A DNA stretch of 64,000 nt. Source: Enterococcus sp. BWB1-3. GTDB lineage: Bacteria > Bacillota > Bacilli > Lactobacillales > Enterococcaceae. Positions 36,412-50,990 of the stretch are shown one piece after another. A program made the translations under genes and the position numbers. Position 1 is the stretch's first letter, and every line of letters begins with the position of its first letter. The stretch spans positions 104,928 to 168,927 of the forward strand of contig NZ_JADOEP010000002.1 of assembly GCF_016745275.1 (NCBI RefSeq). The letters are read 5' to 3'. A model generated the notes under the pieces. The model searched no databases and had not been told where the DNA came from. It worked only from the letters and a program-made list of their open reading frames with translations.

Positions 36412-36458
36412 AAAACACCAATGGAGCAAACTTTTCCAGCTCATTCATTGGTGTTTTT
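36412..36458. terminator. bidirectional terminator
   Basis: AAAAACACCAATG (36412–36424) and CATTGGTGTTTTT (36446–36458) are perfect complements, with A and T runs suited to both strands. On the minus strand it ends the AI-2E-family gene unit. Confidence 0.8.
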
Positions 36459-36532
36459 AGATTGTGTAATATTATTTTTTTATTAATTGAAACGTTCAGC
36501 ATTCGGCTATTTAACTAAGAATCATTTTTTAA

Positions 36533-37714
36533 TCAGGTTTCAATATCATTTTCTTTTTCATCATAATATAAGCTTGAAACTTCTTTATACCATTCAAAAA
36601 TATTTTTAATCAATACTTTTGCTGCAGCATAGACAGGAATACCTAAAATTACTCCTGTAATACCAAACAGTTTTCCTGAAGTCAGAAGAACCAGCAAGAT
36701 CGTCACTGGATGAACATCCAGCCGACTTCCCAAAACAAGCGGCGACACAACTCGTCCTTCAATTGTCTGCTCCAATACAAAGACAATTAATACTTTGATC
36801 AGTAATACAGGTCCTCCAACAATCCCCAAGAAGACTGCAGGAACCATCGCAAGAAACGATCCCAGATAAGGAATCAGGTTCAAAAAACCAGCTATAATTC
36901 CCAAAGTGATCGAATATTCCAGTCCTATTATTGAAAACCCAATAATAAACATCATCGCTACAGCAAATGCCACTGTCAACTGTCCACGGATATAAGAAGA
37001 AACCTGACTATGCATTTCTGACAGAACACTTAACGTTGGCTTGCGCATTTTGTTTGGCAGGAACTTTATATAGAACGGTGCAAGCTGTTTACCGTCTTTC
37101 AGCAGATAAAATAAAATAAACGGCATAGTGAATACTGCTACCACAACAGAAGCTACAGCCCCAAAAAAGTTTCCAAGTCCCTGAACAGTTGAGGATGAAA
37201 CATTCTTAATGATATCACCAATTGAATTAGTCAGCCTATCTCCCATATCTTCTAGCGGCTGCCTCAATTGACCAAAAAGCGGATCACTTAAAATCTCCTG
37301 CATTTTGCTGTCAATCGTATCAACATATTTGGGAAAATTATTGGTAAAGCTGACGACCTGACTTTGTATTTCAGGAACAATTACAATAACACCCCAGACG
37401 ATGAGTGCCATAACAACAACAAACAATCCAAAAATGCTCCAGACTCGAGGAATTTGCTTTTTTTCCAAATAATCTACAATTGGATTAAGTAAATAATATA
37501 AAATTGTTGCCATGATAATAGGCAGTCCGACAACACCGACAAACTGCCACAAAGGTGTAAATAGATGAGACACCTTCGTAAACAATAATAGTATCAGCAG
37601 GATCAGCAGGACAATCAGCAAGGCAGTTACAACCTGACTGTTTAAAAACCAACGCCAAAACCATGAAAAACGGCTTCCTGTCTTTTCCTTTTTTATTTGC
37701 GGGTCTTTCGACAT
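36533..37714 (-). CDS. AI-2E family transporter (PerM-like membrane protein)
   Basis: Integral membrane protein of 393 residues with about eight helices: two close pairs in the N-terminal third (33–120), a soluble loop (about 135–195), and four to five helices in the C-terminal half. The family motif IPYLGSFLAMVPA and the end DVHPVTILLVLLTSGKLFGITGVILGIPVYA are clear. Some members export autoinducer-2, but most are Na+/H+ antiporters or unknown. It is the second gene after the gutA-type IIA, 13 bp apart, so they form an operon. Confidence 0.92.
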   Translation of the reverse strand: MSKDPQIKKEKTGSRFSWFWRWFLNSQVVTALLIVLLILLILLLFTKVSHLFTPLWQFVGVVGLPIIMATILYYLLNPIVDYLEKKQIPRVWSIFGLFVVVMALIVWGVIVIVPEIQSQVVSFTNNFPKYVDTIDSKMQEILSDPLFGQLRQPLEDMGDRLTNSIGDIIKNVSSSTVQGLGNFFGAVASVVVAVFTMPFILFYLLKDGKQLAPFYIKFLPNKMRKPTLSVLSEMHSQVSSYIRGQLTVAFAVAMMFIIGFSIIGLEYSITLGIIAGFLNLIPYLGSFLAMVPAVFLGIVGGPVLLIKVLIVFVLEQTIEGRVVSPLVLGSRLDVHPVTILLVLLTSGKLFGITGVILGIPVYAAAKVLIKNIFEWYKEVSSLYYDEKENDIET

Positions 37715-37727
37715 TCAATCACCTTCC

Positions 37728-38081
37728 TCAACAAATATATTCTATAACAGAACCTACATGTATTTTTGGAAATTCAGTTGGTGACAGATAAAGACCGTTG
37801 ACCACAGCATCTTCTTCCGGAATTTCATCAAAAACCAGTGTTACATGGGCAATACTATTTAGATTTGCATTGGCAAACGGCCCAACCTGTTTTACTGTAT
37901 AAACAGCTTTATCAATTTTTAACTGGTCCCCATCCTTAATGGTTAGTTCTTTAGTGCCCTCAAATTTTTGAATAACAGAATGTTCACGTAAACTTTCTGT
38001 TGCACCTTCACCAAAAAGAATAATCATTCGCTCTTTTTCATCAAGTGCCTGTGCTCCTACCTCGGTAACAATTGCTTTCAT
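37728..38081 (-). CDS. PTS glucitol/sorbitol-type IIA protein
   Basis: Stand-alone IIA domain of the GutA family, 117 residues from ATG 38081, which has GGAGCGAG upstream; the frame opens earlier at 38126. The pattern MKAIVTEVGAQAL … ILFGEGA … LREHSVI and KIHVGSVIEYI matches this family, whose phosphorylated His lies near the middle. No IIB/IIC is adjacent, and its operon partner is the AI-2E-family exporter, so it may act as a regulatory phospho-acceptor and not in sorbitol import (inference). Confidence 0.85.
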   Translation of the reverse strand: MKAIVTEVGAQALDEKERMIILFGEGATESLREHSVIQKFEGTKELTIKDGDQLKIDKAVYTVKQVGPFANANLNSIAHVTLVFDEIPEEDAVVNGLYLSPTEFPKIHVGSVIEYIC

Positions 38082-38560
38082 CAATATCTCGCTCCTTTTC
38101 ATTAGTAATGAAAACCAAGAAATCACTCCCAGTTTCTTTCATTTGGTCTGATTCAGATACAATAAGCAATTAACAACTATTGCCCAGTTTTGTTAAAAAA
38201 TAAATAACAAATTACTCTGTTTATATCTAAATCTCTCTGCCATTCACTCACAGATGATCTTAATTTAAAACCCAGCATAGAATAAACAGCAGTATTTTCG
38301 TGTTTATTACCATTTACAATTATATCATAGAAAAAATTTTTCCTCTGAGAATTTCTCTTTCAAATAAAAAAGCTCTAAAATATTATAGAAAAGTTAAACA
38401 CCATTGATTAACTATGAACCACAGACAGGTATTAATAAGTACATAAACAATTCGCAGCCGCTGAAACTTTCATATACTATTCAGTTTAAATCAAAAAAGA
38501 ATTTTCATAAAACTTTATCTATTCTTTATTTATATACTATTTCATTAGGCTGTTATAGAA

Positions 38561-38592
38561 AAAGCTGGAATGACGATCGCCATTCCAGCTTT
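38561..38592 (-). terminator. terminator downstream of murA–epuA
   Basis: AAAGCTGGAATG (38561–38572) pairs perfectly with CATTCCAGCTTT (38581–38592), and on the minus strand TTTTTC follows. The gap 38082–38560 shows no gene. Confidence 0.85.
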
Positions 38593-38641
38593 GCTATCTA
38601 ATAACAAACTATTTACTGTATACTTCAATTCATAAGAAGCC

Positions 38642-38818
38642 CTACTTAAAAAAGTCCAGAATATGAGTCCATACTTCCTTATTAAAAACATCTTTCGGAT
38701 CTCCGCCGCCAACAATCCCATAGCCGATCATTGTGCCGGTGATAAAAAGAATAAGAACCAATGAAATAACAACTAAAATTTTCAACAAGGTCACTACAAT
38801 ATAGCGCGTTGAACTCAT
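38642..38818 (-). CDS. epuA: EpuA-type small membrane protein (DNA-directed RNA polymerase subunit beta family)
   Basis: Read directly from the minus strand: ATG 38818 to TAG 38642, 58 residues, MSSTRYIVVTLLKILVVISL, then VLILFITGTMIGYGIVGGGD and a polar tail ending HILDFFK. One long membrane helix followed by the conserved GYGxxGGGDP motif identifies the EpuA family, which follows murA in streptococci and enterococci and is often annotated as an RNA polymerase beta-related protein. It starts 17 bp after murA's stop, in the same unit. Function is unproven. Confidence 0.85.
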   Translation of the reverse strand: MSSTRYIVVTLLKILVVISLVLILFITGTMIGYGIVGGGDPKDVFNKEVWTHILDFFK

Positions 38819-38835
38819 AACTAACTACCCCTATC

Positions 38836-40134
38836 TTAACGAACTGCTGCTGTTTCCTTTGTTTCGACAGTATCTTCATTTATACGTTCTACTTTTGCAC
38901 CCAGTTTTTGAAGCTTTTTATGGAATTCATAGTAGCCGCGATCCAAATATTTAAGATGAGAAACACGTGTGATTCCATTTGCACGCAGACCAAGCAGAAT
39001 TAATGCTGCAGCGGCTCTTAAATCTGTCGCATTCACAGAAGCCCCCTGAAGCTCGTTACCACCGTTAATTACAGCAATATTCCCATCAATCTGAACATCT
39101 GCATTCATATTCATCATTTCCTCTAAATGCTGGAAACGATTTTCAAATACAGTTTCAGTAACAATGCTGGAGCCTTTTGCTAAAACCTGCATTGCAGTTA
39201 CCTGTGCCTGCATATCTGTCGGAAATCCCGGATGAGGTAATGTCTTGATATCTGTTGGTTTAATTTCTTTTGGACCAATGACACGAATACCTTTATCTTC
39301 TTCCTTAATAACAGCACCCATTTCTGTTAATTTAGAAATTAACGGGCGATTATGTTCAATAATTGCTTCTTCAATTAAAACATCACCTTCTGTCATTGCA
39401 GCGGCAACCATAAACGTACCAGCCTCAATACGATCCTGAACAACCGAATGTTCAACAGCGTGCAGTTTCTGCACTCCTTCAATACGCATCATTTCTGTAC
39501 CGGCACCATAAACCTGTGCACCCATTTTATTCAATACATTAGCCAAATCAACAATTTCAGGCTCTCTGGCAACATTCTCAATAATCGTTGTCCCTTTTGC
39601 CAAAACTGCAGCCATCATAATATTCTGTGTTGCTCCCACACTTGGGAAATCAAGATAGATTCTACTGCCCTTTAATTCTTTTGCAACAGCTTCAATATAA
39701 CCGTTCTTTTGAATAATTTCAGCTCCCAAAGCTTGAAATCCTTTCAAATGCAAATCAATTGGTCGTTTACCAATTGCACAACCGCCTGGCATCGCAACTT
39801 TTGCATGACCATTACGAGCCAGTAATGGTCCCATAACAACAATTGAAGCTCTCATTTGGCTTACATACTCATAATTTGCTTCAATTCCCAACGGTTTTGT
39901 TGCATCAATAATTACTTCATTCTCTTTTTCGTTAAAGTCTATATCTACATTTAAGTGTTTGATTACCTGATTCATTGTGAACACATCTGAAAGGATTGGT
40001 ACATTCTTTAAAACAGTAGTCCCTTCTTCTGCTAAAAGTGTTGCTGCCAGAATCGGCAACACCGCATTTTTTGCTCCTTCAATCTTTACAGTTCCTTTTA
40101 ATTGGTTACCGCCATGAACAATGATCTGTTCCAT
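38836..40134 (-). CDS. murA: UDP-N-acetylglucosamine 1-carboxyvinyltransferase
   Basis: First committed step of peptidoglycan synthesis: transfers enolpyruvate from PEP to UDP-GlcNAc. It has 432 residues. The catalytic cysteine, which fosfomycin attacks, is Cys119 in [19 protein letters not shown]; Lys22–Asn23 and the [16 protein letters not shown]-terminal signature are intact. A GGAGGGAAC ribosome site precedes the ATG. Its position downstream of the ATP synthase operon and DUF1146 gene is the standard Firmicutes order. Confidence 0.97.
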   Translation of the reverse strand: MEQIIVHGGNQLKGTVKIEGAKNAVLPILAATLLAEEGTTVLKNVPILSDVFTMNQVIKHLNVDIDFNEKENEVIIDATKPLGIEANYEYVSQMRASIVVMGPLLARNGHAKVAMPGGCAIGKRPIDLHLKGFQALGAEIIQKNGYIEAVAKELKGSRIYLDFPSVGATQNIMMAAVLAKGTTIIENVAREPEIVDLANVLNKMGAQVYGAGTEMMRIEGVQKLHAVEHSVVQDRIEAGTFMVAAAMTEGDVLIEEAIIEHNRPLISKLTEMGAVIKEEDKGIRVIGPKEIKPTDIKTLPHPGFPTDMQAQVTAMQVLAKGSSIVTETVFENRFQHLEEMMNMNADVQIDGNIAVINGGNELQGASVNATDLRAAAALILLGLRANGITRVSHLKYLDRGYYEFHKKLQKLGAKVERINEDTVETKETAAVR

Positions 40135-40236
40135 TTCGTTCCCTCCAAAAATAAGAATAGGTCTTTCCTACTCAAAATCTTTTCTATTATACCACTCTTT
40201 AATGTAAATTTGTACAATTACTTCATAAATAACTGT

Positions 40237-40473
40237 TTATGAAAAGAAAGATATAAAGATATTACGACATAATGCAATAAATTCCAAAAAGAATGCACTT
40301 GACGTATATCCCAGAACAATAGAAAATAGAATAATCAAAACCCTAATTTGTGCAACATGGAGAGATTTAAAAAACTGATCAATTCTAACAGCCTGAAATG
40401 CCCAAAAACTCAGATATATAAATAATACATGAGAAGCAATTCGAATAATCGCATCAATCCCATAAAACTGCAT
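40237..40473 (-). CDS. DUF1146 (YwzB-like) membrane protein
   Basis: Protein of 78 residues from ATG 40473 (MQFYGIDAIIRIASHVLFIY); the longer open frame to 40524 lacks a signal, whereas AAGGAGAAT precedes this ATG. Two membrane helices (about 8–25 and 43–65) are separated by a basic loop. DUF1146 proteins sit between atpC and murA in many Firmicutes and have no assigned role. A 103-bp gap separates it from murA. Confidence 0.85.
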   Translation of the reverse strand: MQFYGIDAIIRIASHVLFIYLSFWAFQAVRIDQFFKSLHVAQIRVLIILFSIVLGYTSSAFFLEFIALCRNIFISFFS

Positions 40474-40687
40474 AATGATTCTCCTTCTATCAGTAGTTCT
40501 CTTTCTTTTATTTGTAAAAGACAATACACGAATAGTTTATCACAAAAAAAGGAAAAATTATAAAAAAAATACCTTTTATTCATATGTATTTAATAATCTA
40601 TGGCAAAAAATTGGAAATATACATCCTATTATGAAAAAAACAGCCACAAATAAGCCGCTCTCTTTGTGACTGCCTTCTTCTTTATTT

Positions 40688-41110
40688 TTACGTATGTTTG
40701 GCTACATTGATCCGGTTAATGGCCCTGTGCAGTGCCACATTCGCCCGTTTAAATTCATCAATATTATCATTTTGCCTAGCTTCCTGAATCATCTTCTCAG
40801 CACGCTGTTTTGCACGCTCTGCTCTGGAAACATCGATATCGCGTTCTCTTTCAGCACTGTCAGCAATGATTGAGACAATATTGTCACGAACTTCCAGAAT
40901 ACCGCCGTTTACTGCAATCCAATCTACATGTGTATCTGCATCTGTTCTTTTAATCCGAACCTCGTCAATTGCCAAAGGAACGATGATCGGCGCATGTTTG
41001 GGAAGAATCCCAATTTCGCCGTCTGTCGTCCTTGCAACGACAATGCGGGCACGATGGTCATAAACCAGACCATCTGGAGTCATTACATTAACAGTTAACA
41101 CATTATCCAT
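40688..41110 (-). CDS. atpC: F1 ATP synthase, epsilon subunit
   Basis: Epsilon subunit of the F1 rotor stalk, 140 residues: N-terminal beta barrel ([33 protein letters not shown]) and a C-terminal helical hairpin ([16 protein letters not shown]). I use the second of two adjacent ATGs, 8 bases after AGGAGG; the first at 41113 is also possible. It is the last gene of the atp operon, 12 bp after atpD. It couples rotation to catalysis and limits ATP hydrolysis. Confidence 0.96.
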   Translation of the reverse strand: MDNVLTVNVMTPDGLVYDHRARIVVARTTDGEIGILPKHAPIIVPLAIDEVRIKRTDADTHVDWIAVNGGILEVRDNIVSIIADSAERERDIDVSRAERAKQRAEKMIQEARQNDNIDEFKRANVALHRAINRINVAKHT

Positions 41111-41122
41111 CATGTACGCCTC

Positions 41123-42562
<1,440 letters not shown>

Positions 42563-42574
42563 TCAGACCTTTGT

Positions 42575-43489
42575 TTATTCCAGTGCAGCGGCTCCCGCTA
42601 CGATTTCTGTAATTTCCTGAGTAATAGCTCCTTGTCGGGCACGATTATAGGAAATCGTCAGATCATTAATAATTGTTTTCGCATTATCCGTTGCTGTCTT
42701 CATCGCTGTCATTCCAGCGGCATGCTCTGCAGTCTTGGCATCAATGATCGCCCCGTAAATCAGACTCTCTGCATATTGAGGCAGCAAATGATCTAAAATT
42801 GCTTCTTCTGAAGGTTCCAAAATGTATTCCTGTTCATAGGCTGCATCCTCATCGGGATCCAAGTCAGAAATCGGGAGCATTTTTTCAACACGGAACTGAC
42901 TGGTCAGAGAGTTAATATGATGATTGTAACAAACATACAGTTCATCAAATACTTCACTGCTGTACATTGAAGTCGCTGTAGAAACGATTTTCCTGACTTC
43001 ATCAAAAGAGGGCTGATCTGTCAGACCTCTCAGTTCATAGGCAATATCATATCCCCTTGTCTTAAAAAAATCTGCGCCGACTCCGCCAATCGTAATCAAA
43101 ACATATTCATTTTGATGGTCATGATCATTCTGAAGCATGCTCATTGTCTGTTTAAGAATTGAACTGTTATATCCGCCAACTAATCCTTTATCCGAAGTAA
43201 TCACAATATACCCGGTTTTCTTGACTAGTCTGGTAGCCAGCATAGCATGATAGCCATTCAAATCCGAATCAGCCGAATCATCATTTAATTCTTCCAGATC
43301 ACTGAGCTGGGAAGCCACAAGATGAGTAACAATCGAACGAATCTTGGCAGCATATTCCTGAAAGTTTTTTGAAGCAGCCTCTGATTTGGTTAGCTTAGCT
43401 GCTGAAACCATCTGCATAGCCTTAGTGATTTGACTGGTTTTTTTTGTTGAAGCGATACGTTGTTTGATTTCATTCAATGAAGCGCCCAT
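42575..43489 (-). CDS. atpG: F1 ATP synthase, gamma subunit
   Basis: Central rotor shaft, 304 residues from ATG 43489 ([12 protein letters not shown]); a GTG six bases earlier is less likely given AGGTGA at the right distance. The long N- and C-terminal coiled-coil helices ([31 protein letters not shown] region ending [16 protein letters not shown]) are typical. It follows atpA by 14 bp. Confidence 0.97.
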   Translation of the reverse strand: MGASLNEIKQRIASTKKTSQITKAMQMVSAAKLTKSEAASKNFQEYAAKIRSIVTHLVASQLSDLEELNDDSADSDLNGYHAMLATRLVKKTGYIVITSDKGLVGGYNSSILKQTMSMLQNDHDHQNEYVLITIGGVGADFFKTRGYDIAYELRGLTDQPSFDEVRKIVSTATSMYSSEVFDELYVCYNHHINSLTSQFRVEKMLPISDLDPDEDAAYEQEYILEPSEEAILDHLLPQYAESLIYGAIIDAKTAEHAAGMTAMKTATDNAKTIINDLTISYNRARQGAITQEITEIVAGAAALE

Positions 43490-43503
43490 TTCCACTCACC
43501 TCT

Positions 43504-45623
<2,120 letters not shown>

Positions 45624-45637
<14 letters not shown>

Positions 45638-46151
45638 CAAGTTGACCTAAATTATCAATATAAGAATTGATTAATGCTTCATGAGCATCTGGTGTCAATT
45701 CTTTTGTTAATAGTTTTTCTGCAATCTGGATAGATAAAGATGCGACTTCCTCTTTAATTGCTGCAATTGCCTGATCATGCTCCTGTTCAATGTCATTTTT
45801 TGCTTTTTCTTTTAAGCGTGACACTTCTTCAGTTGTTTCTGCCAAAGTTTTTCTGTAGTTTTGATCGCCGCTTTCTTTGGCATTCTTAATGATCTCAGCA
45901 GCTTCTGTTTTAGAAGCCAGCAGTTCTTCCTGGCGTTGTTGTTCCATTTTAGCAGCCGAAATTCGAGACTGCTCTGCAGAATCCAAATTATTTGCAATTT
46001 TATCTTCACGTTGTTTTAATATATCGGTAATTGCGCCCCATGCAAATTTTTTAATCAGCAGCATTAAAATTAGAAATGCTCCGGTAACAACAATAATGGT
46101 ACCCAATGTTGTACTGGGCGCTGCTTCACCTAAAATAAACTGTGTAAGCAT
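45624..46151 (-). CDS. atpF: F0 ATP synthase, b subunit
   Basis: Peripheral stalk subunit, 175 residues: one N-terminal membrane helix (TLGTIIVVTGAFLILMLLIKKFAWG), then a long charged coiled coil to the end. Its distance from atpE is unusual: 534 bp of non-coding repeat DNA separate them, where a short gap is normal. AAAGGATGG precedes the ATG, so translation signals are intact. Confidence 0.96.
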
Positions 46152-46319
46152 GAAGTTTCGCCATCCTTTCTTTGCATTCTTAAAGGTATTCTATCAGAAT
46201 TTTACAGTGAGCTTCCATTTATTCCTTCACCAAAAATTTAGTTGGTTTGTGAATATTCTCCTGTAAAAATCATTCTACAGAGTTCATGACGAAATATATC
46301 ATGACTCTTAATAATTTAT

Positions 46320-46600
46320 AAATGGTGTTCCAGTCTTTATATGCCTCTGCGATCAGCTATCTCCTATTTAAGCTTGAATGTCTACACAATCAGCAGATCA
46401 TCGTTTCGCATACCCTCTTCACTAGATGTTTCTGCACTAGCAGAAAATCCCTGTATCTACGACTCTCACATTGTTCGCTTCTCAATACAAATGCGCCTGC
46501 TTGAAAAAGCATTGGCATGTCTTGTATGATCCTCAAACACGCGACGAACATTCGAAAAAGCGTAGAAGCAAGTCCTTGCATGCTCCCTCAGACAAACAAA
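46320..46600. repeat. dispersed repeat module inserted between atpE and atpF
   Basis: Shares TGTTTCT(A/G)CACTAG-like, AAAATCC(C/T)TGTATCTACGA and AAGCGTAGAAGCAAGTCCTTG segments with 55135–55350, and weaker ones with 52600–52900. It also contains ACGCGACGAACATTCG, the motif of the 57-bp array. No gene in 46152–46685. Confidence 0.8.
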
Positions 46601-46627
46601 AAGTTGTCACACACTCTCTTTTGTATA

Positions 46628-46682
46628 AATAGAAGAAAGCAGTGACGGTAGGTTTTACCAACAGCGTCCTGCCTTCTATAGT
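46628..46682 (-). terminator. weak hairpin just after atpE
   Basis: On the minus strand AGAAGGCAG pairs with CTGCTTTCT (one mismatch), followed by TCTATTT. It is poor as a terminator but could trim or partly stop the atp transcript after atpE, giving more c subunit than the other subunits (inference). Confidence 0.4.
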
Positions 46683-46685
46683 AAA

Positions 46686-46907
46686 TTATCTCAGCACCAA
46701 CAATAATGCAATAACTACACCCAGAATAGGAACTGCTTCGATCAGGGCTACCCCGATAAACATTGTTGTTCTTAACTGACCGGCCATTTCAGGCTGACGT
46801 GTCATTGATTCAAGAGTCTTGGAAATCACTTTCCCATTTCCGTATGCTGCTCCTACTGCTGCTCCAAATACTGCGATCGCTGCTGCGATATAATTTAATC
46901 CGTCCAT
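46686..46907 (-). CDS. atpE: F0 ATP synthase, c subunit
   Basis: Proteolipid of the rotor ring, 73 residues, a two-helix hairpin. The proton-binding carboxylate is Glu57 in [13 protein letters not shown]; the polar loop is [11 protein letters not shown]. The Na+ ligand pattern seen in Na+-type c rings is not evident, so protons are the likely ion. It follows atpB by 53 bp and is followed by a hairpin and a repeat-filled 534-bp gap before atpF. Confidence 0.97.
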   Translation of the reverse strand: MDGLNYIAAAIAVFGAAVGAAYGNGKVISKTLESMTRQPEMAGQLRTTMFIGVALIEAVPILGVVIALLLVLR

Positions 46908-46960
46908 TTTCTATTCCTCCTGAAATGTTGATAGTTAACTACCGTTTTTACTTTTAACTA

Positions 46961-47704
<744 letters not shown>

Positions 47705-47743
47705 CTACATGATAATTTTTAAAGTTGTTTTCAACCACAACGT

Positions 47744-47772
47744 ATAATACCACCAACGATCGCGAATTACAA
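47744..47772 (-). promoter_or_regulatory. probable promoter of the atp operon
   Basis: Minus strand: TTGTAA (47772–47767), 17-base spacer, TATTAT (47749–47744), about 64 bp before the atpB start. The remaining gap up to 48084 has no gene. Confidence 0.6.
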
Positions 47773-48084
47773 AGTATTTTCATGAAAATTCGACACTCTA
47801 TTTAAAGTGACAAAATATTCTTTTCATTTCTTCTTCATTCCACCATTATCCGAGGCATAAAAACGAACGCAGCCAACTCTTAAATAAAAACGATGGCAGA
47901 CCATCAGTTTCTTCTACACTCTAACAAATTTTTCAAGGAAGATAAAGAAAAGAAGCGAAATATGCGAAAAAGAATATATAACAAATTAAATATGATTTAA
48001 GACGATTTTTTTCTTTTAGAAATACATGAAAAGTTTTTGAAAAATTAATTTTTCCGCCCAGCTTCTCATAATCAAAATAAACAG

Positions 48085-48104
48085 GCGGAGAAACGGTATT
48101 CTCC
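48085..48104 (-). terminator. terminator-like hairpin after smpB
   Basis: CGGAGAA and TTCTCCG form a stem just past the smpB stop; on the minus strand TGTTTATTTTG follows, a weak U tract. Confidence 0.5.
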
Positions 48105-48123
48105 GGCACTGCCTCGTTAATAG

Positions 48124-48588
48124 TTATCTTAAGCTGTTTTTTAGTGTTCGGCTGATTTGCCGATCTGCTTCTTTACGTTTCAAATCTTCACGTTTATCGT
48201 ATTGCTTCTTCCCTTTTGCAAGACCAATTAAGACTTTGGCAAAGCCGTTTTTAATGTAAACTTTCAAAGGGACCAGTGTAACTCCAGTATTTTTTGTTTC
48301 ACCGATCAGCTTACTGATTTGCTTTTTATGCAGCAGCAGCTTTCTTGTCCTTAAAGGATCATGATTAAAAATATTTCCCTGCTCATACGGGCTGATATGA
48401 ACATTGTAAAGATAGGCTTCACCGTTTCTGATTCGGGCAAAACCATCCTTTAAATTAATTCGTCCATTACGAATAGATTTAATTTCCGTTCCCTGCAATA
48501 CAACCCCTGCTTCCACTGTGTCAATGATGGTATAGTCATGTCTTGCTTTTCTATTTTGAGCAACTAATTTTCCTTCTCCTTTAGGCAT
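48124..48588 (-). CDS. smpB: SsrA-binding protein
   Basis: Partner of tmRNA in rescuing stalled ribosomes. It has 154 residues from the ATG at 48588, 8 bases after GGAGG. The family core [20 protein letters not shown], the motif [20 protein letters not shown] and the basic tail [19 protein letters not shown] are present. It follows rnr by 17 bp; rnr–smpB pairing is widespread since RNase R degrades tmRNA-tagged messages. No ssrA gene is seen in the window. Confidence 0.97.
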   Translation of the reverse strand: MPKGEGKLVAQNRKARHDYTIIDTVEAGVVLQGTEIKSIRNGRINLKDGFARIRNGEAYLYNVHISPYEQGNIFNHDPLRTRKLLLHKKQISKLIGETKNTGVTLVPLKVYIKNGFAKVLIGLAKGKKQYDKREDLKRKEADRQISRTLKNSLR

Positions 48589-48605
48589 CACAAACTCCTC
48601 CGTTG

Positions 48606-50990
48606 TTATTTTTTCTTTTTGTTCTTCATTTTATTTTTGCCTATTTGTTTATAAAACGGCTTTTTCCCATTTTTCTTTCCTTTAGAAGCTTTCTTACCAG
48701 AAGATGCCTGCTTTCCCTGTTTATAATCAGGATTTTTCGTTTTTCCTCTTCCCTTGCCGTGGTCTGTTCTCCTGCGGCTTCTTCTATTTTCTGATCTTGG
48801 CTTGTTTATTTCCAGACGCTCTAATTCTTCTGCTTCGATTAATTCAAAATCAATTTCCCTTGTTTCCGGCTCCGATTTTTCAACCCTGATTCGAACCTTC
48901 TGACCGATTTTTAATGTTAATCCTGTCCGTTCACCCACAAGAGCCAGATGTTTTTCAACAAAATGGAAATAATCCTGCTTCAGCGAATTGACATGTACAA
49001 GTCCTTCTATAGTATTTGGCAGCTCAACAAAAATACCAAATTTTGTCACTGAGCTGATAATTCCCTCATACTCTTCACCAATCTTGTCTGCCATAAATTC
49101 AGCTTTCTTCATGCTTTCCACTTCACGTTCAGCTTCCACTGCCCGACGTTCCATTTTTGAACTGTGATCGGCAATATCCGGCAGGTGTGCAGCCCATTTT
49201 TCCTGCATTTTTTCTGATTTATCTGTTCCATAGCTGCGAATCAGACGATGAACGATTAAATCCGGATAACGACGAATCGGAGAAGTAAAATGTGTATAAT
49301 ATTCCGCTGCCAGACCATAGTGTCCATAGTTGTCCTCTGAATAGCGAGCCTGCTGCATACTGCGCAGCAGCATAGTGTTGATGACAGGCTCTTCCGGCTT
49401 ACCTTCGATTTGAGTCAGCACACGCTGTAAATCTTTAGGTGTGATATCTGCCTTTGTTCCTTTGACCAGAATACCCAGCATCGCAGCAAAATCAAAGAAA
49501 CGCTGCATTTTTTCCTCTTTGGGCTGTTCATGGATTCGATAGATAAATGGCAGATTTAATTTAGAGTAGTGCCGCGCCACTGTTTCATTGGCTGCAAGCA
49601 TAAATGATTCTATCAGACGCTCGCCCAAACCACGTTGCCGAAGCAGAATATCTTGGGGATGTCCCTCTTCATTAACCAGAACCTTTGCTTCATTGTCTTC
49701 AAATGAAATCGCACCTCGCTGTTCTCTCATTTTTTCCAAAATAGCATGAAGCTCAGCCATTTCCCGAAACATCGGTACCAGCTGCTGGTATCTTTCTATC
49801 GTTTCAGCATTCTGTTCTTCCAAAATTTCATTTACAGCAGTATAAGTCATTCGTTCAGTGGTCTGAATCACACTTTGAAAGATCTCATGCTTGATGACAG
49901 TCCCCTCAGGTGAAATCTCCATCTCACAGCTCATTGTCAGACGGGGAACTTTAGGATTCAACGAACAAATACCGTTAGACAGCCGTTGCGGCAGCATTGG
50001 AACCACTCGATCGGTTAGATAAACACTAGTTCCCCGGTCATAGGCTTCTCTGTCCATTTCATTTCCTTCTGTCACGTAATAGGAAACATCTGCAATATGA
50101 ACGCCCAAAAAGTAATTCCCGTTTTCCAGTTTCTTCACAGTAACTGCATCATCCAAGTCCTTTGCATCTTCGCCATCAATCGTGACAATCATAGAGTTGC
50201 GCAAATCTCTGCGGTCTTTTATATCCTCTTCTGAAATAGTATCCGGTACTTTATCAGCTGCTGCAAGGACTTCATCCGAAAAGGAAGTTGGAATCCCATG
50301 AGCGACAATAATGGACAAAATATCCATTCCCGGATCATTCTTATGACCAATGACTTTTTTTACGATTCCCTCTAAACTCGCAGCATACCCTTTTTCAGGA
50401 TAGTGTGTCACTTCTATAATCACCACGCTGCCATCCACTGGTTTAATTCCCTCAGCTGCTGCATAGACCGTCAGGCGGCTCAGCTTTTTATCTTTAGGTA
50501 TAATGTAGCCGTATAAATCAGTCTCAGCAGACTCTTCTTCATCATAAGCGGAAAATTCTCCAACGATTTGTGTGATGGCCCTTTTTTGAATCGAAAGAAC
50601 AGCTCCTTCTGCTACTCTTTCAGAAAAAGGATCTGCCGGCTGTAAAATATCAACTATAACGGTATCTCCATCCATAGCATAATTAGTATGTTCCTTTGAA
50701 ATATATACATCCGGCTCCTCCTCGTCAATTGTAACAAAGCCGAATCCACGTTCATTGGCCCGAAAAATACCTTCAACGGAAATTCCTTTTTCCGGCAATT
50801 TAATTTTGCCCTTTTTTGTAAACTCGATTAGGTTTTCACGCTCCAAAGCAGCAGCAGTTTGTACAAGCAGCTTAAAATCTGAGCCTTTTTGCAGATTCAA
50901 GCCTTCTGCCAGCTCCTCCATTGAAAAGCTCTTCTTTTTTTGTCCTTCCATATAAGAAAGGATTGTTTCCTTAATTGTTTGTTTTGTCAT
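48606..50990 (-). CDS. rnr: ribonuclease R
   Basis: Processive 3'-to-5' exoribonuclease, 794 residues. Order: N-terminal helix-turn-helix (1–65), cold-shock domains (about 70–225), RNB catalytic domain with the acidic cluster [12 protein letters not shown], an S1 domain ([20 protein letters not shown]), and a very basic Lys/Arg/Gly tail (last ~60 residues) for RNA and ribosome binding. Its ATG overlaps the stop of the esterase gene by 4 bases (ATGA), so est–rnr–smpB is one operon. Confidence 0.97.
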   Translation of the reverse strand: MTKQTIKETILSYMEGQKKKSFSMEELAEGLNLQKGSDFKLLVQTAAALERENLIEFTKKGKIKLPEKGISVEGIFRANERGFGFVTIDEEEPDVYISKEHTNYAMDGDTVIVDILQPADPFSERVAEGAVLSIQKRAITQIVGEFSAYDEEESAETDLYGYIIPKDKKLSRLTVYAAAEGIKPVDGSVVIIEVTHYPEKGYAASLEGIVKKVIGHKNDPGMDILSIIVAHGIPTSFSDEVLAAADKVPDTISEEDIKDRRDLRNSMIVTIDGEDAKDLDDAVTVKKLENGNYFLGVHIADVSYYVTEGNEMDREAYDRGTSVYLTDRVVPMLPQRLSNGICSLNPKVPRLTMSCEMEISPEGTVIKHEIFQSVIQTTERMTYTAVNEILEEQNAETIERYQQLVPMFREMAELHAILEKMREQRGAISFEDNEAKVLVNEEGHPQDILLRQRGLGERLIESFMLAANETVARHYSKLNLPFIYRIHEQPKEEKMQRFFDFAAMLGILVKGTKADITPKDLQRVLTQIEGKPEEPVINTMLLRSMQQARYSEDNYGHYGLAAEYYTHFTSPIRRYPDLIVHRLIRSYGTDKSEKMQEKWAAHLPDIADHSSKMERRAVEAEREVESMKKAEFMADKIGEEYEGIISSVTKFGIFVELPNTIEGLVHVNSLKQDYFHFVEKHLALVGERTGLTLKIGQKVRIRVEKSEPETREIDFELIEAEELERLEINKPRSENRRSRRRTDHGKGRGKTKNPDYKQGKQASSGKKASKGKKNGKKPFYKQIGKNKMKNKKKK

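Noticed and set aside
38682..38879. 65-codon minus-strand frame downstream of murA
   Set aside because: It is in the wrong frame; the adjacent frame at 38642–38818 encodes the EpuA-type protein with its conserved motif.
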